From assembly GCA_022821805.1 (NCBI GenBank), contig JAJECX010000003.1:186001-250000 (forward strand): a stretch of 64,000 nucleotides of DNA, given 5' to 3'. Numbering within the stretch: the first letter of the stretch is position 1; each line of letters begins with the position of its first letter. This document shows, in pieces, positions 1 through 10,230 of this stretch. The notes beneath the pieces were generated by a model. It was not told the origin of the DNA and did not search any database. It saw only the letters and a list, made by a program, of their open reading frames with translations. The position numbers and the translations under genes are program-made. Source of the DNA: Anaerolineae bacterium. GTDB lineage: Bacteria > Chloroflexota > Anaerolineae > Aggregatilineales > Phototrophicaceae.

Positions 1-480
1 ATAGCGATAGGGCAGGTTGCCGTATAATTCGCGGAAATGGTTTTCTGTGATTTGCAGTGTCTTGAGCACGCCCTCGCGGATAGCGATGGATGGCACGACT
101 ATGATGAATTTGCGAAAACCATATTTCTCGTAAAGTTCAAGGGCGGTTCGCAGATATACGTAGGTTTTGCCAGTGCCAGTTTCCATCTCCACCGAATAAT
201 TGTAATAGCGCCGGGAGAGTTCACCATCTACGGTTGTGATTTGTTGCTCGGGTGATAACTTGAGCGCATCATCAATTGCCAGCCCGTTCGTTTTCTGTAC
301 CGAACGGAGGTTAGACAGCAGTGTATTATTGTCCAAGTCCAACCGATTGCTGACCACCGGAATGCCGCCCGTCACCAAATCCAAACCCGCCTCGATTAAG
401 GGCTGCCCCTCAAACAAATCGGTAATGGCGCTGATCGCATTCAGTTGAAAATCCTGATTGCCGTCAAACTTGAATTCCAC
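1..480 (-). CDS. res: Type III restriction enzyme, Res (helicase/nuclease) subunit, 5' part only
   Basis: Res subunits translocate along DNA with ATP and cut when partnered with Mod. About 160 N-terminal residues are visible; the rest lies beyond the left edge. The translation starts VEFKFDGNQDFQLNAISAI and contains a Walker A motif, METGTGKTYVYLRT, followed by the typical FIIVVPSIAIREG segment of type III Res and related SF2 helicases. The start is a GTG at 480, 10 bases after the mod stop codon, with a purine-rich ribosome binding site (AAGGGGGAG) overlapping that stop, so mod and res are co-transcribed. The cut-off 3' part should carry the remaining helicase motifs and a PD-(D/E)XK nuclease. 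Confidence 0.85.
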   Translation of the reverse strand, partial: MEFKFDGNQDFQLNAISAITDLFEGQPLIEAGLDLVTGGIPVVSNRLDLDNNTLLSNLRSVQKTNGLAIDDALKLSPEQQITTVDGELSRRYYNYSVEMETGTGKTYVYLRTALELYEKYGFRKFIIVVPSIAIREGVLKTLQITENHFRELYGNLPYRY

Positions 481-490
481 GCCCTCCCCC

Positions 491-2400
491 TTAGATGCTC
501 TTGATGCGGCAGGTCAGCGCCAAGTTGGCGATGATGGTGTCGTCGATGGCGCTGTCACGGAAAACGAAACGATCGTCTTTTTTGAAATCCAGATGTTTGA
601 TGGTGTCGTAAACGATCTTCTCATCAAGACATATATAAAAGTATTGTTCCTGTTCGTCGTCTATGACCTTGTAAATCGTCTGCCGGGCACCGCTTTCGAA
701 TTGCTCGACGCGCCAGGTCAGGCTAAAGCCAAACTCTTTTAGGGCGACTTCCGTAATCACGTCCGGCAGCGTCCAGCCTTCCAGCAGCGGGTCAAGAATC
801 ATCAGTTCCATCTGCTTGAGGTATTCTTCGGGGCTGGTCGTATCGGTGGGCAGGTCAGGCCATTGGCGCAGGGGAGATTCATCGAGCTTGAAGACGCGGA
901 AGCCCAAGTCTTCATCTGGCAGCCCTTGCAAACCATCGAGCATGCCCGCGCTTTCACCCTGCATTTTTTGAATGACGCGGCGGATACGCTCTTTACCGAC
1001 CTCGGCGATATTGGCGAATTGCGGGTTAACCATTGGCTCAGGCAGTTGGATCATGATGAATTTGCGGTTGCCGCCGTCATGGCGGTTCTGTTGGAGGACG
1101 GCATGGGCGGTTGTCGCAGAGCCGGCGAAGAAATCCAAAACAATATCTTCACCAGACGTAATTGACCGTACCAAATACGATAGAAGGCCGGTTGGTTTGG
1201 GGTAGCTCATAACGTCGGAACCGAAGATTTTTCTTAACTCTTCAGTAGCATCTTCGTTAGAAGGTATTTCATTCACTCTGTGCGAAAGCAGATTTATGGT
1301 TTTTTTCGTATCACCTGAGCGATTAACATAATTCGGTCGAAAAGGAACCTTGCTAATTCGTATTTCATCCTTGCGTTCAACGAACTCGTCAACTTTAGAC
1401 TGAGAGTAACGCCATGTTCCCTTGAGTCTAAACCCGTTGGCATTCGAGCCATCGATTATTTCCACATCGTCAAGTAATTCAGTGAATATGTTCTGGGTGG
1501 ACATGTCTTGCGCGGTGACAGTTTGGTTCGGAATCGAGAATCTAATCGAGCCCGGCGGAAAAGTGAGAACATTTACAGGATTGCCGGCGTTGTTGAAAGG
1601 GTATTTCTTTCCATCTTCGACAGCCCCCGCAATAAATGGTGGCGAATAATGTCGATACTTAGCATAAGCGACAATGTATTCCGTTACCGTACCCATGTTT
1701 CGATCAAGGAATGATGGCTTCTTTTTCCTTTCCCAAATAAATGTGCCGCAAGAATTCTCCTCACCAAAAATCTCATCCATCAGCTTGCGCAGATTGTGGA
1801 CTTCATTGTCGTCGATGCTGATGAAAATAACGCCGTCATCGCTCAGAAGCTGTCGCGCCAACAACAAACGCGGATACATCATATTCAGCCAGGATGAGTG
1901 CAGGCGGCCAGCTTTGTCCACATCTGTCGTTTGCAGATTGCCGTCGTCGTCAACTTGCCCGGTCAGGCGCAGGTAGTGATTAAGCGGGTCGGAAAAATTG
2001 TCGCGATAAACGAAGTCATTGCCGGTGTTGTAGGGCGGGTCAATGTAGATCATCTTCACGCGACCGAAGTAAGAACGGTAGAGAAGTTTCATCACTTGCC
2101 GGTTGTCGCCTTCGATGAAAAGGTGCCCGGTATTATGCCAATTGACTGATTCTTCCGGCACAGGTTTCAGCGTCGCTTTGCTCTTCTGGTGCAGGTTCAG
2201 TATCGCGTCCTGCTTGCCGGCCCAGGTGAAACGATAGCGCTCACGGCGGCTTTCTTCTTTCCCCAGCAAATTGACCAGCGTCTCAATGTCGATGCCGTCT
2301 TCGTTGACCGCTTCGGGGAACAATGTTTAAGCTTTTGAATGCGCTCTTCCAGTGGATTGGTAGATTCCTGCGCTACCGCTTCGGCTTTGCGTTGGTTCAT
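491..2400 (-). CDS. mod: Type III DNA methyltransferase Mod subunit, with an apparent 1-nt frameshift near its start
   Basis: Site-specific adenine methyltransferase of a type III restriction-modification system. The long frame (491-2323, 610 residues if read from a TTG) has the catalytic [10 protein letters not shown] motif about 95 residues in and the SAM-binding [13 protein letters not shown] motif near residue 400, the beta-class order. A second frame supplies the natural N-terminus: an ATG at 2400 preceded by TAGGAAAT gives [16 protein letters not shown] and then [10 protein letters not shown]. The normal Mod pattern continues [11 protein letters not shown], but that lies one base out of register around 2321-2328. 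The TTG at 2323 has an in-frame TAA just upstream and no ribosome binding site, so it is unlikely to be the true start. Either a base is lost here (mutation or assembly error) or the protein is truncated. The res gene follows immediately. Confidence 0.85.
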
Positions 2401-2468
2401 GTGATTTCCTATTTGCTTTGCATTCTTTATTATCGATTGCGTCTGTTCTGCTTACAAGCTGTGGTCCT

Positions 2469-3602
2469 TTACCCCAACAGCGCCTCCACTTCGCCCCGCA
2501 CCCGCGCATCGTCCTCGCGCCGATGCAGGTCGGTCAGCAGCTTGCTGCTATCGAGCTCCATCGTCCGCCAGAGCGCCCAGGCCGCATGCCCGCGCGCGAG
2601 CGCGCTCTCGTCATAGAGCAACTGAATCAGATGGGGGATGGCGACTTCGCCCCGCCAGTTGCCTGCGGCGATGCAGGCGTTCCGCACCATCTGCGCCCGC
2701 TTGACGCGCTCGACCGGACTGCGCCGGAACATCAGCCGATACGACTCCTCGGTCGACATCAGAATGTCGGTCAGTGGCGGCGCCACCCGTTCGATATCAA
2801 AGGGCAGGAAGGCGACCTCCTGCGTCTCTTCGCTGAAGCGCTGAAAGGGGCAGACATCCATGCAGATGTCGCAGCCGAAGATCCAATTGCCGAAGCCGTC
2901 CCGCAACTCGCGGTCGATCCAGCCTTTGTTCTCGATGGTGTGGTAGCTGATGCAGCGCCGCGCGTCCAGCACATAGGGCTTGGGGAAGGCATCGGTGGGG
3001 CAAGCGGCCAGGCAGCGCGCGCAGGCGCCGCACATGGTCTCGCGATGCGGCTCATCGTAGTCATTGAAGGCAAGCGAGGTGATGATTTCGCCGATGAAGA
3101 AGCTGCTGCCGCGCCGCGGATGGATGAGCATGGTGTTCTTGCCGATGAAGCCCAAACCCGCCTGCTGGGCATGGCTCCGCTCGAGGATTGCCCCGGTATC
3201 GACATAGACCTTCTGCTGGATCGCGCGCCCGCTGGCATCGGCCAGCCACTCGGCGAACTGCTCGAGGCGCAGCGCCAGCACTTTGTGGTAATCGAGTCCC
3301 CAGGCATAGGAGGCGATGCGGCCGCGCGCCGGGTCGTTCAGCGTCTCATCGTCGGCGAAACGCGCGTGATAATCCATGCCGACAACGATGAGCGACTTCG
3401 CGCCCGGCATGATCTCGCGCAGGTCCTGCCGCCGGCGCACGCGGTCTGCCCGCGCCAGGTAGCCCATCGCCCCGTGCATGCCACGTTCGATCCAGCGCAG
3501 GTAGGCGAGCAGAGTCGGCGAAGGTTCAGCCGGCGTCACGCCGCAGAGGTTGAATCCCAAGTCGCTGGCGACAGCCTTGATGCGCGGGACCGTCAGGGGC
3601 AT
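2469..3602 (-). CDS. queG: Epoxyqueuosine reductase QueG
   Basis: Cobalamin- and Fe-S-dependent enzyme that reduces epoxyqueuosine to queuosine in the wobble position of tRNAs, the last step of queuosine synthesis. At 377 residues it has the expected size. Visible signatures are the [17 protein letters not shown] region with the catalytic Asp near residue 135, the first 4Fe-4S cluster motif [12 protein letters not shown] (191-202), the Cys of [11 protein letters not shown] (217) and [10 protein letters not shown] (244-252) for the second cluster. HEAT-like repeats fill the C-terminus, about 300-377. A tRNA-guanine transglycosylase gene (47151-48269) encodes the base-exchange step of the same pathway. 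Confidence 0.93.
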   Translation of the reverse strand: MPLTVPRIKAVASDLGFNLCGVTPAEPSPTLLAYLRWIERGMHGAMGYLARADRVRRRQDLREIMPGAKSLIVVGMDYHARFADDETLNDPARGRIASYAWGLDYHKVLALRLEQFAEWLADASGRAIQQKVYVDTGAILERSHAQQAGLGFIGKNTMLIHPRRGSSFFIGEIITSLAFNDYDEPHRETMCGACARCLAACPTDAFPKPYVLDARRCISYHTIENKGWIDRELRDGFGNWIFGCDICMDVCPFQRFSEETQEVAFLPFDIERVAPPLTDILMSTEESYRLMFRRSPVERVKRAQMVRNACIAAGNWRGEVAIPHLIQLLYDESALARGHAAWALWRTMELDSSKLLTDLHRREDDARVRGEVEALLG

Positions 3603-3665
3603 GGTCTGCGAGCTCGTAGCCTGGGAGCGTGTTTGAGCCAGTGCGCTTACGAGAAGCGAGTAGTC

Positions 3666-3875
3666 CTAATCCGCCGCCGGAGGATACTCGATCTCGGTCA
3701 AGGCGGCGACGATGGCGTCCCAGGTGGCGGGCGCTTCAAAGTCGATGTCGATTGTTTGCTTGCGCGCATCGCCTTCTACGCTGGCGACGCCGTCAAGCTC
3801 GCGCAGTTCGTTCTTAATCGCCTGTACGCAGCCCATGCAGTGAATGTTGGGCACTTCGAATGTTTTGCTGGTCAT
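3666..3875 (-). CDS. Small heavy-metal-associated (HMA) domain protein, copper-chaperone-like
   Basis: A 69-residue single-domain protein with the beta-alpha-beta-beta-alpha-beta HMA pattern. It begins [19 protein letters not shown], so the metal-binding loop is HCMGC rather than the commoner GMxCxxC; both cysteines are present. The start is the ATG at 3875, because GGAGGCG lies 6 bases upstream; an ATG 10 codons earlier has no such signal. It probably binds Cu(I) or a similar soft metal in the cytosol. No copper ATPase is next to it, so the partner is unknown. It lies between queG and the acyl-CoA dehydrogenase gene on the same strand, separated from the latter by two perfect hairpins. Confidence 0.8.
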   Translation of the reverse strand: MTSKTFEVPNIHCMGCVQAIKNELRELDGVASVEGDARKQTIDIDFEAPATWDAIVAALTEIEYPPAAD

Positions 3876-3920
3876 GGTTTCGCCTCCGTCAAAATATCTG
3901 CGCATTATAGCTGGCGCAGC

Positions 3921-3983
3921 GGGCGACTCACAGAGTCGCCCCTACAACGCTTTTCCAACGGCGGGCGACATGATATGTCGCCC
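3921..3983. repeat. Two adjacent perfect palindromes of the GGGCGAC/GTCGCCC repeat family
   Basis: 3921-3941 is a 9-bp stem (GGGCGACTC / GAGTCGCCC) with a 3-base loop. 3963-3983 is a second 9-bp stem (GGGCGACAT / ATGTCGCCC) with a 3-base loop. The outer seven bases are identical, while the inner pairs differ but stay complementary. The 11-mer TCGCCCCTACA at 3936-3946 recurs near and inside the glycine cleavage genes. There is no T-tract, so these are repeat elements rather than classical terminators, though they may fold in RNA. Confidence 0.8.
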
Positions 3984-3989
3984 CTAAAA

Positions 3990-5183
3990 TTACATAAATG
4001 CCTGGATACCCGTTTGGGCGCGCCCCAGGATGAGGGCGTGGATATCGCTGGCGCCTTCGTAAGTATTCACCGCTTCCAGGTTCATCACGTGGCGGATGAC
4101 GTGGAATTCGTCGGCGATGCCATTGCCGCCATGCATATCGCGGGACACGCGGGCGATGTCTAGTGCGGCGGCGCAGGAATTGCGCTTGACCAGCGAGATC
4201 ATCTCGGGCGTCGCTCGGCCTTGATCGAGCAGGCGGCCCACGCGCAAGGTCCCCTGCAAGCCGAAGCTGATATCGCTCATCATATTCGCCAGCTTGAACT
4301 GAATCAGTTGATTTGACGCTAGAGGTCGGCCAAACTGATGACGGTCCAAGGTATATTGCCGAGCCGCATGCCAGCAAAACTCGGCGGCGCCAAGCGCGCC
4401 CCAGGCGATGCCGTAGCGCGCGCGGTTCAGGCAGCCGAACGGGCTCTTAAGACCGCCCGTATCGGGCAGGAGGTTTTCGTCCGGCGTGAAGACCTCGTCC
4501 ATCACGATTTCGCCAGTGCTGCTGGCGCGCAGGCTGAACTTGCCTTCTATTGGCGGCGCCGACAAGCCATCCATGCCTCGTTCCAGTACGAAGCCGCGGA
4601 TCGTTCCATCGCTGCCGTTCGGGTCGCCATAAGCCTTCGCCCAGACGATAAAGACATCGGCGATGGGAGAATTGGTAATCCACATTTTGCTGCCATGCAA
4701 GATCCAGCCGCCATCGACTTTGGTCGCTCGCGACTCCATCCCCCCGGGGTCGCTGCCGTGGTTCGGCTCGGTCAAGCCGAAACAGCCAACCCACTCGCCA
4801 CAAGCCAGTTTGGGCAAATAACGAAGACGCTGCTCCTGCGTTCCATAGGCGTAAATCGGGTACATGGTCAGCGCGCTCTGTACGCTCATAGCGCTGCGAT
4901 AGCCGCTGTCGACGCGCTCGACTTCGCGGGCGATCAAACCGTAACTAACGTAGTTCAATCCGGCGCCGCCGTATTCTTCCGGCAAAGTCGCGCCCAACAT
5001 GCCCAACTCAGCCATTTCAAAATAGATATCTCTATCAAATGATTCGTGACGGTTGGCTTCGACGATGCGGGGCATAAGCTTGCTTTGACAGTAATCGCGC
5101 GCGACATCACGCACCATTCGCTCTTCATCGTCAAGCTGATCTTCCAGCAGGAAAGGATCGTCCCATTGAAATTGACTGGCCAT
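3990..5183 (-). CDS. gcdH: Acyl-CoA dehydrogenase, glutaryl-CoA dehydrogenase type
   Basis: FAD-dependent enzyme oxidising and decarboxylating glutaryl-CoA to crotonyl-CoA in lysine/tryptophan degradation, inferred from family. The 397-residue protein has [20 protein letters not shown] and [16 protein letters not shown] in the FAD-binding middle domain. The C-terminal [20 protein letters not shown] carries the catalytic Glu in the pattern typical of glutaryl-CoA dehydrogenases ([15 protein letters not shown]). An ATG at 5183 starts it. No electron-transfer flavoprotein or other catabolic gene is adjacent, so the substrate rests on motif similarity. It is divergent from uvrA across about 220 bases. 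Confidence 0.88.
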   Translation of the reverse strand: MASQFQWDDPFLLEDQLDDEERMVRDVARDYCQSKLMPRIVEANRHESFDRDIYFEMAELGMLGATLPEEYGGAGLNYVSYGLIAREVERVDSGYRSAMSVQSALTMYPIYAYGTQEQRLRYLPKLACGEWVGCFGLTEPNHGSDPGGMESRATKVDGGWILHGSKMWITNSPIADVFIVWAKAYGDPNGSDGTIRGFVLERGMDGLSAPPIEGKFSLRASSTGEIVMDEVFTPDENLLPDTGGLKSPFGCLNRARYGIAWGALGAAEFCWHAARQYTLDRHQFGRPLASNQLIQFKLANMMSDISFGLQGTLRVGRLLDQGRATPEMISLVKRNSCAAALDIARVSRDMHGGNGIADEFHVIRHVMNLEAVNTYEGASDIHALILGRAQTGIQAFM

Positions 5184-5313
5184 GGATGCTCCGTCAAATC
5201 TCTGCAGTCGCTTGGAACTATGATACCGATTTCGGACGACAATGAGAACAAGGAATCAGCGCGCCGCGCTTCGCCGCTTTGATTTGTCTGTTCTCCCTCC
5301 CATGACATACGGT

Positions 5314-5319
5314 TATAAT
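5314..5319 (+). promoter_or_regulatory. Probable -10 element of the uvrA promoter
   Basis: A perfect TATAAT lies 88 bases upstream of the preferred uvrA start, in the 223-base gap between divergent gcdH and uvrA. A good -35 box at 16-18 bases is not evident, and I see no LexA-like operator. Confidence 0.4.
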
Positions 5320-5406
5320 GAGTCATTGAATTTGCCCCTGAAAAGGGCAAGCGGTTCGCGCCTGGGATGGGTCGTCCCATCGCCAGGGCTCCTTGCCAAC
5401 GGACGC

Positions 5407-8319
5407 ATGGAATACGGCATGTTGCAAGACAAGATCATCGTGCGCGGCGCGCGCGAACATAATCTGAAAAACATCAATGTCGAAATACCGCGCAATCAAC
5501 TGGTGGTCATCACTGGTTTGTCGGGCTCGGGCAAGTCATCGCTCGCCTTTGATACGATCTTCGCCGAAGGTCAGCGGCGCTACGTCGAAAGTTTGAGCAG
5601 CTACGCCCGTCAATTCCTCGGCTTGATGGAGAAGCCGGATGTCGACCAGATTGAAGGACTGAGTCCGGCGGTATCGATTGATCAGAAGAGCGTCAGCCAT
5701 AATCCGCGCTCGACCGTGGGCACGGTGACCGAAATCTACGACTATCTGCGTCTGCTGTACGCGCGGGTGGGGATCCCGCACTGCCCTACATGTGGCGCGG
5801 AAGTCTCGGCGCAGAGCGCGCAGCAGATCGTCGATCAAATACAGAACATGCCGCCCGACAGTCGTATTCAGGTGTTGGCGCCGGTGATCCACCGCCAGAA
5901 GGGCAATCACGTCAAAGCCTTGGGAGATATTGGCAAGCAAGGTTTTGCCCGCGTTCGCGTCGATGGCGTCGTGCGTGATCTCGATGAAGAGATCGAACTC
6001 GATCGCTATGTGATCCACGACATCGAAATCGTAGTGGATCGCTTGGTAGTCCGACACTATGACGAAGAGCGGGTGGACGATGCCACCTCCTTTGAAACAA
6101 GGTTGACGGATGCGGTGGAAACGGCGCTGGAGCTGGGCGACGGTCGGATGATTGTCCAGGATGTGACCGACCGTGATAATCCGGTTGACCACCTCTTCAG
6201 CGAAGACTTGGCTTGCCCGGAAGGGCATGGCAGCGTGCCGCAGCCGGAGCCGCGCCTGTTCAGCTTCAATACGCCGAGCGGCGCCTGCCCGGCTTGCCAG
6301 GGCTTGGGCTTCAGCTTGGAGATTGACCCGGACATGGTCGTTCCGGACAAGAGCAAGTCAATTGCGGACGGGGCGATCAGCGCCAACGGCCATAGCGTGG
6401 AAGACAAGCGCGGCTGGAACTGGAATGTCTATTGCAGTCTGGCGCGCGCCTACGATTTCAGTTTGGATGCGCCTTGGCGGAAGCTGAGCCAGAAGCACAA
6501 GGACCTGATGCTGTACGGTTCAGGCGACCGACGCTTTGATGTGACTTACTATCATTCCAACGGGGCGGAGCGTACCTGGTCAACACGCTTTGAGGGTGTG
6601 ATACCGAATCTTGAGCGGCGCTACCAGCAGACTGAGTCGGATTTCATTCGCGGCAAGATTCAGGAGTATATGCGCGAGATACCCTGTCGCTCCTGTGGCG
6701 GGCAGCGATTGCGACCGGAAGCGCTTTCAGTGACAATCGGCGGCGATACGATTCACGACATCGCGCATTTGCCGATTGATGACTTGGAAGTTTGGGTCGA
6801 TTCTCTGCGTGGCGAACGAGCGATTCTCACCAATCGTGAACAGCAGATCGCCCATCAAATTCTGCGCGAATTGACTTCGCGCGTCGGATTCCTGAGCAAC
6901 GTGGGGCTGAATTATTTGTCCCTGTCTCGCAGCGCGGCGACGTTGAGCGGTGGCGAATCCCAGCGGATTCGGCTGGCGACGCAGGTGGGCAGCCAGCTCA
7001 CGGGTGTGCTTTATGTATTGGACGAGCCGTCGATCGGGCTGCATCAGCGGGACAACAAACGACTGATTCGCACTTTGACCGGTCTGCGCGATATAGGCAA
7101 TACGGTGCTCGTCGTCGAGCATGACGAGGACACGATGCGCTCGTCGGACTGGTTGATTGACCTGGGACCCGGCGCTGGGGAACACGGCGGCGAGGTGGTG
7201 GCGGCCGGCACGCCGGAGCAAGTGACGCTTGTCGATGAAAGCTATACAGGCGCGTTCCTCTCCGGACGCTTTCAGATTCCGCTTCCCGATGGACGGCGCC
7301 TCGGCTCGGGCGAGTATCTGTCGCTGCGTGGCGCGCGCGCGAACAATTTGAAGAGCATCGATATTGATTTTCCGCTGCGCAAATTGATCTGCGTAACTGG
7401 TGTCAGTGGCAGTGGCAAGTCGTCGCTGGTGGTGGAGACGCTTTATCGGCGTCTGGCGCAGTTGATTAATCGCAGCCGTGAGCGCGCCGGCGACCACGAC
7501 GAGATCATCGGCGCGGACAAGATTGACAAGATCATCAATATCGACCAGAGCCCAATCGGGCGGACGCCGCGCAGCAATCCGGGCACCTACACCAAGATGT
7601 TTGATGATATCCGCAGCCTCTTCGCGGAATTGCCGGAGAGCAAGATCCGCGGCTACCGCGCCGGGCGCTTCAGCTTTAATGTGAAAGGCGGGCGCTGCGA
7701 GAATTGCGAGGGCCAGGGGCTGATCAAGATTGAGATGCAGTTCTTGCCCGATGTCTATGTACAGTGCGAGGTCTGCCGCGGCACGCGCTACAATCGCGAG
7801 ACGCTGCAAGTGCATTACAAAGGCAAGTCAATCTCCGATGTACTCAGTATGACCGTAAGCGAAGGCTTGTCGTTTTTCGAGAATTTGCCGCGAATTCGGC
7901 GCAAGCTGGATACGCTCGACGCAGTTGGCTTGGGGTATATTCGCATTGGCCAGCCGGCGACGACATTGAGTGGGGGCGAAGCGCAGCGCATCAAGTTGAG
8001 TCGGGAACTTTCGAAACGCGCCACCGGTCAAACGCTGTATATCCTCGATGAGCCATCAACCGGCTTGCACGCCGTCGATGTCGAGAAACTGATAAATGTG
8101 CTGCAGCAGTTGGCGGACGCCGGCAACACGATCATCGTCATTGAGCACAATTTGGACATTATCAAAGTCGCCGATCATATCATTGACCTGGGACCGGAAG
8201 GCGGCGGCGGCGGTGGCGACGTCATCGCGCAGGGTACGCCAGAAGAAGTGGCGGCGACGCCCGAAAGCTACACCGGGCAGTATCTGCAAGCCTATTTGAA
8301 GTTGCCCGAGCCGGTCTGA
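5407..8319 (+). CDS. uvrA: Excinuclease ABC subunit A
   Basis: Damage-recognition ATPase of nucleotide excision repair, acting with UvrB and UvrC. From the ATG at 5407 it has 970 residues, the usual size. It starts [20 protein letters not shown] and carries the first Walker A ([13 protein letters not shown]), two ABC signatures ([24 protein letters not shown]), two Walker B/D-loop regions ([22 protein letters not shown]), a second Walker A ([12 protein letters not shown]) and zinc-finger cysteines ([22 protein letters not shown]). The frame is open back to 5242, but those extra 55 residues have no counterpart in the family; ATG 5419 is an alternative start. The glycosyltransferase gene begins 24 bases after its stop. 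Confidence 0.96.
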   Translation: MEYGMLQDKIIVRGAREHNLKNINVEIPRNQLVVITGLSGSGKSSLAFDTIFAEGQRRYVESLSSYARQFLGLMEKPDVDQIEGLSPAVSIDQKSVSHNPRSTVGTVTEIYDYLRLLYARVGIPHCPTCGAEVSAQSAQQIVDQIQNMPPDSRIQVLAPVIHRQKGNHVKALGDIGKQGFARVRVDGVVRDLDEEIELDRYVIHDIEIVVDRLVVRHYDEERVDDATSFETRLTDAVETALELGDGRMIVQDVTDRDNPVDHLFSEDLACPEGHGSVPQPEPRLFSFNTPSGACPACQGLGFSLEIDPDMVVPDKSKSIADGAISANGHSVEDKRGWNWNVYCSLARAYDFSLDAPWRKLSQKHKDLMLYGSGDRRFDVTYYHSNGAERTWSTRFEGVIPNLERRYQQTESDFIRGKIQEYMREIPCRSCGGQRLRPEALSVTIGGDTIHDIAHLPIDDLEVWVDSLRGERAILTNREQQIAHQILRELTSRVGFLSNVGLNYLSLSRSAATLSGGESQRIRLATQVGSQLTGVLYVLDEPSIGLHQRDNKRLIRTLTGLRDIGNTVLVVEHDEDTMRSSDWLIDLGPGAGEHGGEVVAAGTPEQVTLVDESYTGAFLSGRFQIPLPDGRRLGSGEYLSLRGARANNLKSIDIDFPLRKLICVTGVSGSGKSSLVVETLYRRLAQLINRSRERAGDHDEIIGADKIDKIINIDQSPIGRTPRSNPGTYTKMFDDIRSLFAELPESKIRGYRAGRFSFNVKGGRCENCEGQGLIKIEMQFLPDVYVQCEVCRGTRYNRETLQVHYKGKSISDVLSMTVSEGLSFFENLPRIRRKLDTLDAVGLGYIRIGQPATTLSGGEAQRIKLSRELSKRATGQTLYILDEPSTGLHAVDVEKLINVLQQLADAGNTIIVIEHNLDIIKVADHIIDLGPEGGGGGGDVIAQGTPEEVAATPESYTGQYLQAYLKLPEPV

Positions 8320-8342
8320 GCGGGCGGGACTGAAAACGAGTC

Positions 8343-9581
8343 GTGGCACGCTTCTGGTTTATATCGGCGCCGCTCTACAGTCACACCGATTGGGGCGGCT
8401 TCCTCAAGACGGCGCAATCACTGCAAGCGCATGGACACGACATCCTTTGGATCAGCGAAGCGCCGCTTAAGCGGGCCTTCGCGCAGGGCGAAATCCCCTT
8501 CCGAGCCATTCGCAAGACCGGCTGGCTTTGGCCACCGCCACCACCGCCGGACTTGAGTCAAATCGCGCCGCAGGATGCGGTTACGCTGCGCTATCGGCGG
8601 GCGCTAGACACCTGGCTTAGCGAAGATCTTGTAGCGGACGCGGTCGAGGCGCTCCTGGATCTCGAAGACGAAATTGGCGCGCCCGATGCGATCGTTTCCG
8701 ATCCCTTTCTCAGCGCGTCGGCGCTCGTTGCCGACTTGCTGGATGTGCCGCTGATCATCTGCGGTTGGCCCGCCCAGGCGACGCTGGATGAGCAGAGCCT
8801 CTTTCCGGTGCAGCGAGATTTGAGCAGCGACAGTCAGCAGCGGATTCAGCGGCTCTGCGATCGCTTCCGTATTGAAGGCAAGAATTTCTCCAAGGGCGCG
8901 GCGCCCTCGATCATCAGCGAATTACTCCATATCACCTACTTCACGCCGGAGTGGCACCAGTCGGAGCTGTCGACCATCCTGCCGCAGACGCAGTTTGTCG
9001 GTGGCGTCGCCGAGGCGCCAACCGATTCCGCGCCGGCGTGGCTGCTGGATATTCCGCTTGACAAGCCACTTGGGTTGGTTACCTTGGGCACGAGCTTCAA
9101 CGGAGACTTGGGCTTCTACAGCTGGGCGGCGCAGGCGGTCGCGAGTGCGGGCATGATCCCGCTGGTGACGATCGGCTGGAATCCTTTCACGGCTGAGCAG
9201 AAAGCCGAGTTGAAGCGGGCGCTTCCCCGCGGAACGCGTCTGTTGAATTGGGCGCCCTACGAGCATGTGCTGCCGCGCTGCCGCATCGCCATCCACCATG
9301 GCGGCATCGGCACGACGCATGCCGCGGTCGTTCATGGCTTGCCGCAGATAGTCGTGCCGCACGCGGCCGATCAGCGGATACAGGGTCGGCGCGCCGCCGA
9401 GGCGAAAGTGGGCTTGCACTTGACGGCGCATGATGTGCGGCAGGGTCAGCTGCGCGAGGGCGTGCGGGCGATCATGAAAGCGGATTGGGTGCAGGAGAAT
9501 GCGCGGCGGCTGGCGCGGGAGATGGCGGCGCTGGGTGGGGCTGCGCGAGCTGGGGAGCTAGTGGTTGGGGTTGTTGGGTGA
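8343..9581 (+). CDS. GT1-type (MGT/UGT-like) glycosyltransferase
   Basis: A 412-residue GT-B fold protein that probably transfers a sugar from a nucleotide sugar to a small or lipid acceptor. The N-terminal domain starts ARFWFISAPLYSHTDWGG. The C-terminal domain has the family donor-binding region: LLNWAPYEHVLPRCRIAIHH followed by GGIGTTHAAVVHGLPQIVVP and HAADQ, matching the HxGxGTxxEAL...P...DQ pattern of GT1 enzymes. The start is a GTG at 8343 with only a weak ribosome binding site. Acceptor and donor are not deducible. It follows uvrA closely and converges with the RloB-like gene, with one base between stop codons. Confidence 0.8.
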   Translation: MARFWFISAPLYSHTDWGGFLKTAQSLQAHGHDILWISEAPLKRAFAQGEIPFRAIRKTGWLWPPPPPPDLSQIAPQDAVTLRYRRALDTWLSEDLVADAVEALLDLEDEIGAPDAIVSDPFLSASALVADLLDVPLIICGWPAQATLDEQSLFPVQRDLSSDSQQRIQRLCDRFRIEGKNFSKGAAPSIISELLHITYFTPEWHQSELSTILPQTQFVGGVAEAPTDSAPAWLLDIPLDKPLGLVTLGTSFNGDLGFYSWAAQAVASAGMIPLVTIGWNPFTAEQKAELKRALPRGTRLLNWAPYEHVLPRCRIAIHHGGIGTTHAAVVHGLPQIVVPHAADQRIQGRRAAEAKVGLHLTAHDVRQGQLREGVRAIMKADWVQENARRLAREMAALGGAARAGELVVGVVG

Positions 9582-9582
9582 G

Positions 9583-10230
9583 TTAGGTGGAAGAGTTGAT
9601 TATGGATTCGACGAGTCTGTAGACGCGAGAACCGATTTGGTTTAGCCAGCGGTCGCTTGCGCTGATGTCTGATGCCCTTGCATTCGCAATGGCAGCATCA
9701 ACGTTTGGTAAATAACATGAAGTCTTTAGGTTCGACTTGCTATATGATCCAAGAATCGATATCAGTTCTAGCTCCAATCTGGTCCTAGTTCCAGATTTTT
9801 CATTTGCTTCAAGTTCTGTCAATTCCTCACAAGTGTAGTCATTTAGTGACCGATGATGAAACAATAACCACAATTCAAATGCGGGTTTGCTATCCGCTAC
9901 ATAAAAGCTTTTCTGAAACGCCACCTGAGTGACTCTGCTTAGCATGGGAACTTCCCACCTGTCACGGTCAATTACGAGCCACAATTCATCGTTGTCACCA
10001 AGCTCGTACTTGCTGTTGTATTCGGAAAGACTGGCCAAAACATGGTCTGGCGACGAATCCGCAGGTAGGATGGTCTCTACGTGAACACTCGGGTGGTTGT
10101 ACCTCTTGTCTGCCGCAAGGTCATCAAGATAGATTTTCTCTGTAACACCCTCCGATACGACAACAAAGAGTTTTCTTATGTCGCGTCTGCCAGCAATCCG
10201 CTCTCTGTCGGAATACCGCCTAGTCTTCAT
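9583..10230 (-). CDS. RloB-like protein (TOPRIM-like), partner of the adjacent ATPase
   Basis: A 215-residue protein resembling RloB/AbiLii. The TOPRIM-like features are an acidic SEGVTEKIYLDDL segment (Glu 27 and 31), as in the family's 'EGxxTE' motif, and ELWLVIDRDRW with Asp 88 and 90. A C-terminal helical part includes SKPAFELWLLFHH, also usual in RloB proteins. Its ATG overlaps the TGA of the upstream ATPase gene (ATGA), so the two are translationally coupled. Family knowledge: RloA/RloB-type pairs are linked to restriction loci and anti-phage defence, where the TOPRIM protein is the likely effector nuclease. The DNA is visibly AT-richer than its neighbours, which suggests transfer. Confidence 0.8.
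   Translation of the reverse strand: MKTRRYSDRERIAGRRDIRKLFVVVSEGVTEKIYLDDLAADKRYNHPSVHVETILPADSSPDHVLASLSEYNSKYELGDNDELWLVIDRDRWEVPMLSRVTQVAFQKSFYVADSKPAFELWLLFHHRSLNDYTCEELTELEANEKSGTRTRLELELISILGSYSKSNLKTSCYLPNVDAAIANARASDISASDRWLNQIGSRVYRLVESIINSST

Noticed and set aside
2418-4163. Open plus-strand frame of 581 codons antisense to queG and the HMA gene
   Set aside because: The opposite strand carries clear QueG Fe-S motifs and an HMA protein; the plus-strand translation has no recognisable family and arises from GC-rich codon bias.
5242-5406. Extended N-terminus for UvrA starting at 5242
   Set aside because: The extra 55 residues have no counterpart in UvrA proteins and span the TATAAT at 5314.
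6727-7815. Open minus-strand frame of 362 codons inside uvrA
   Set aside because: uvrA motifs on the plus strand are unambiguous; this is an antisense shadow.
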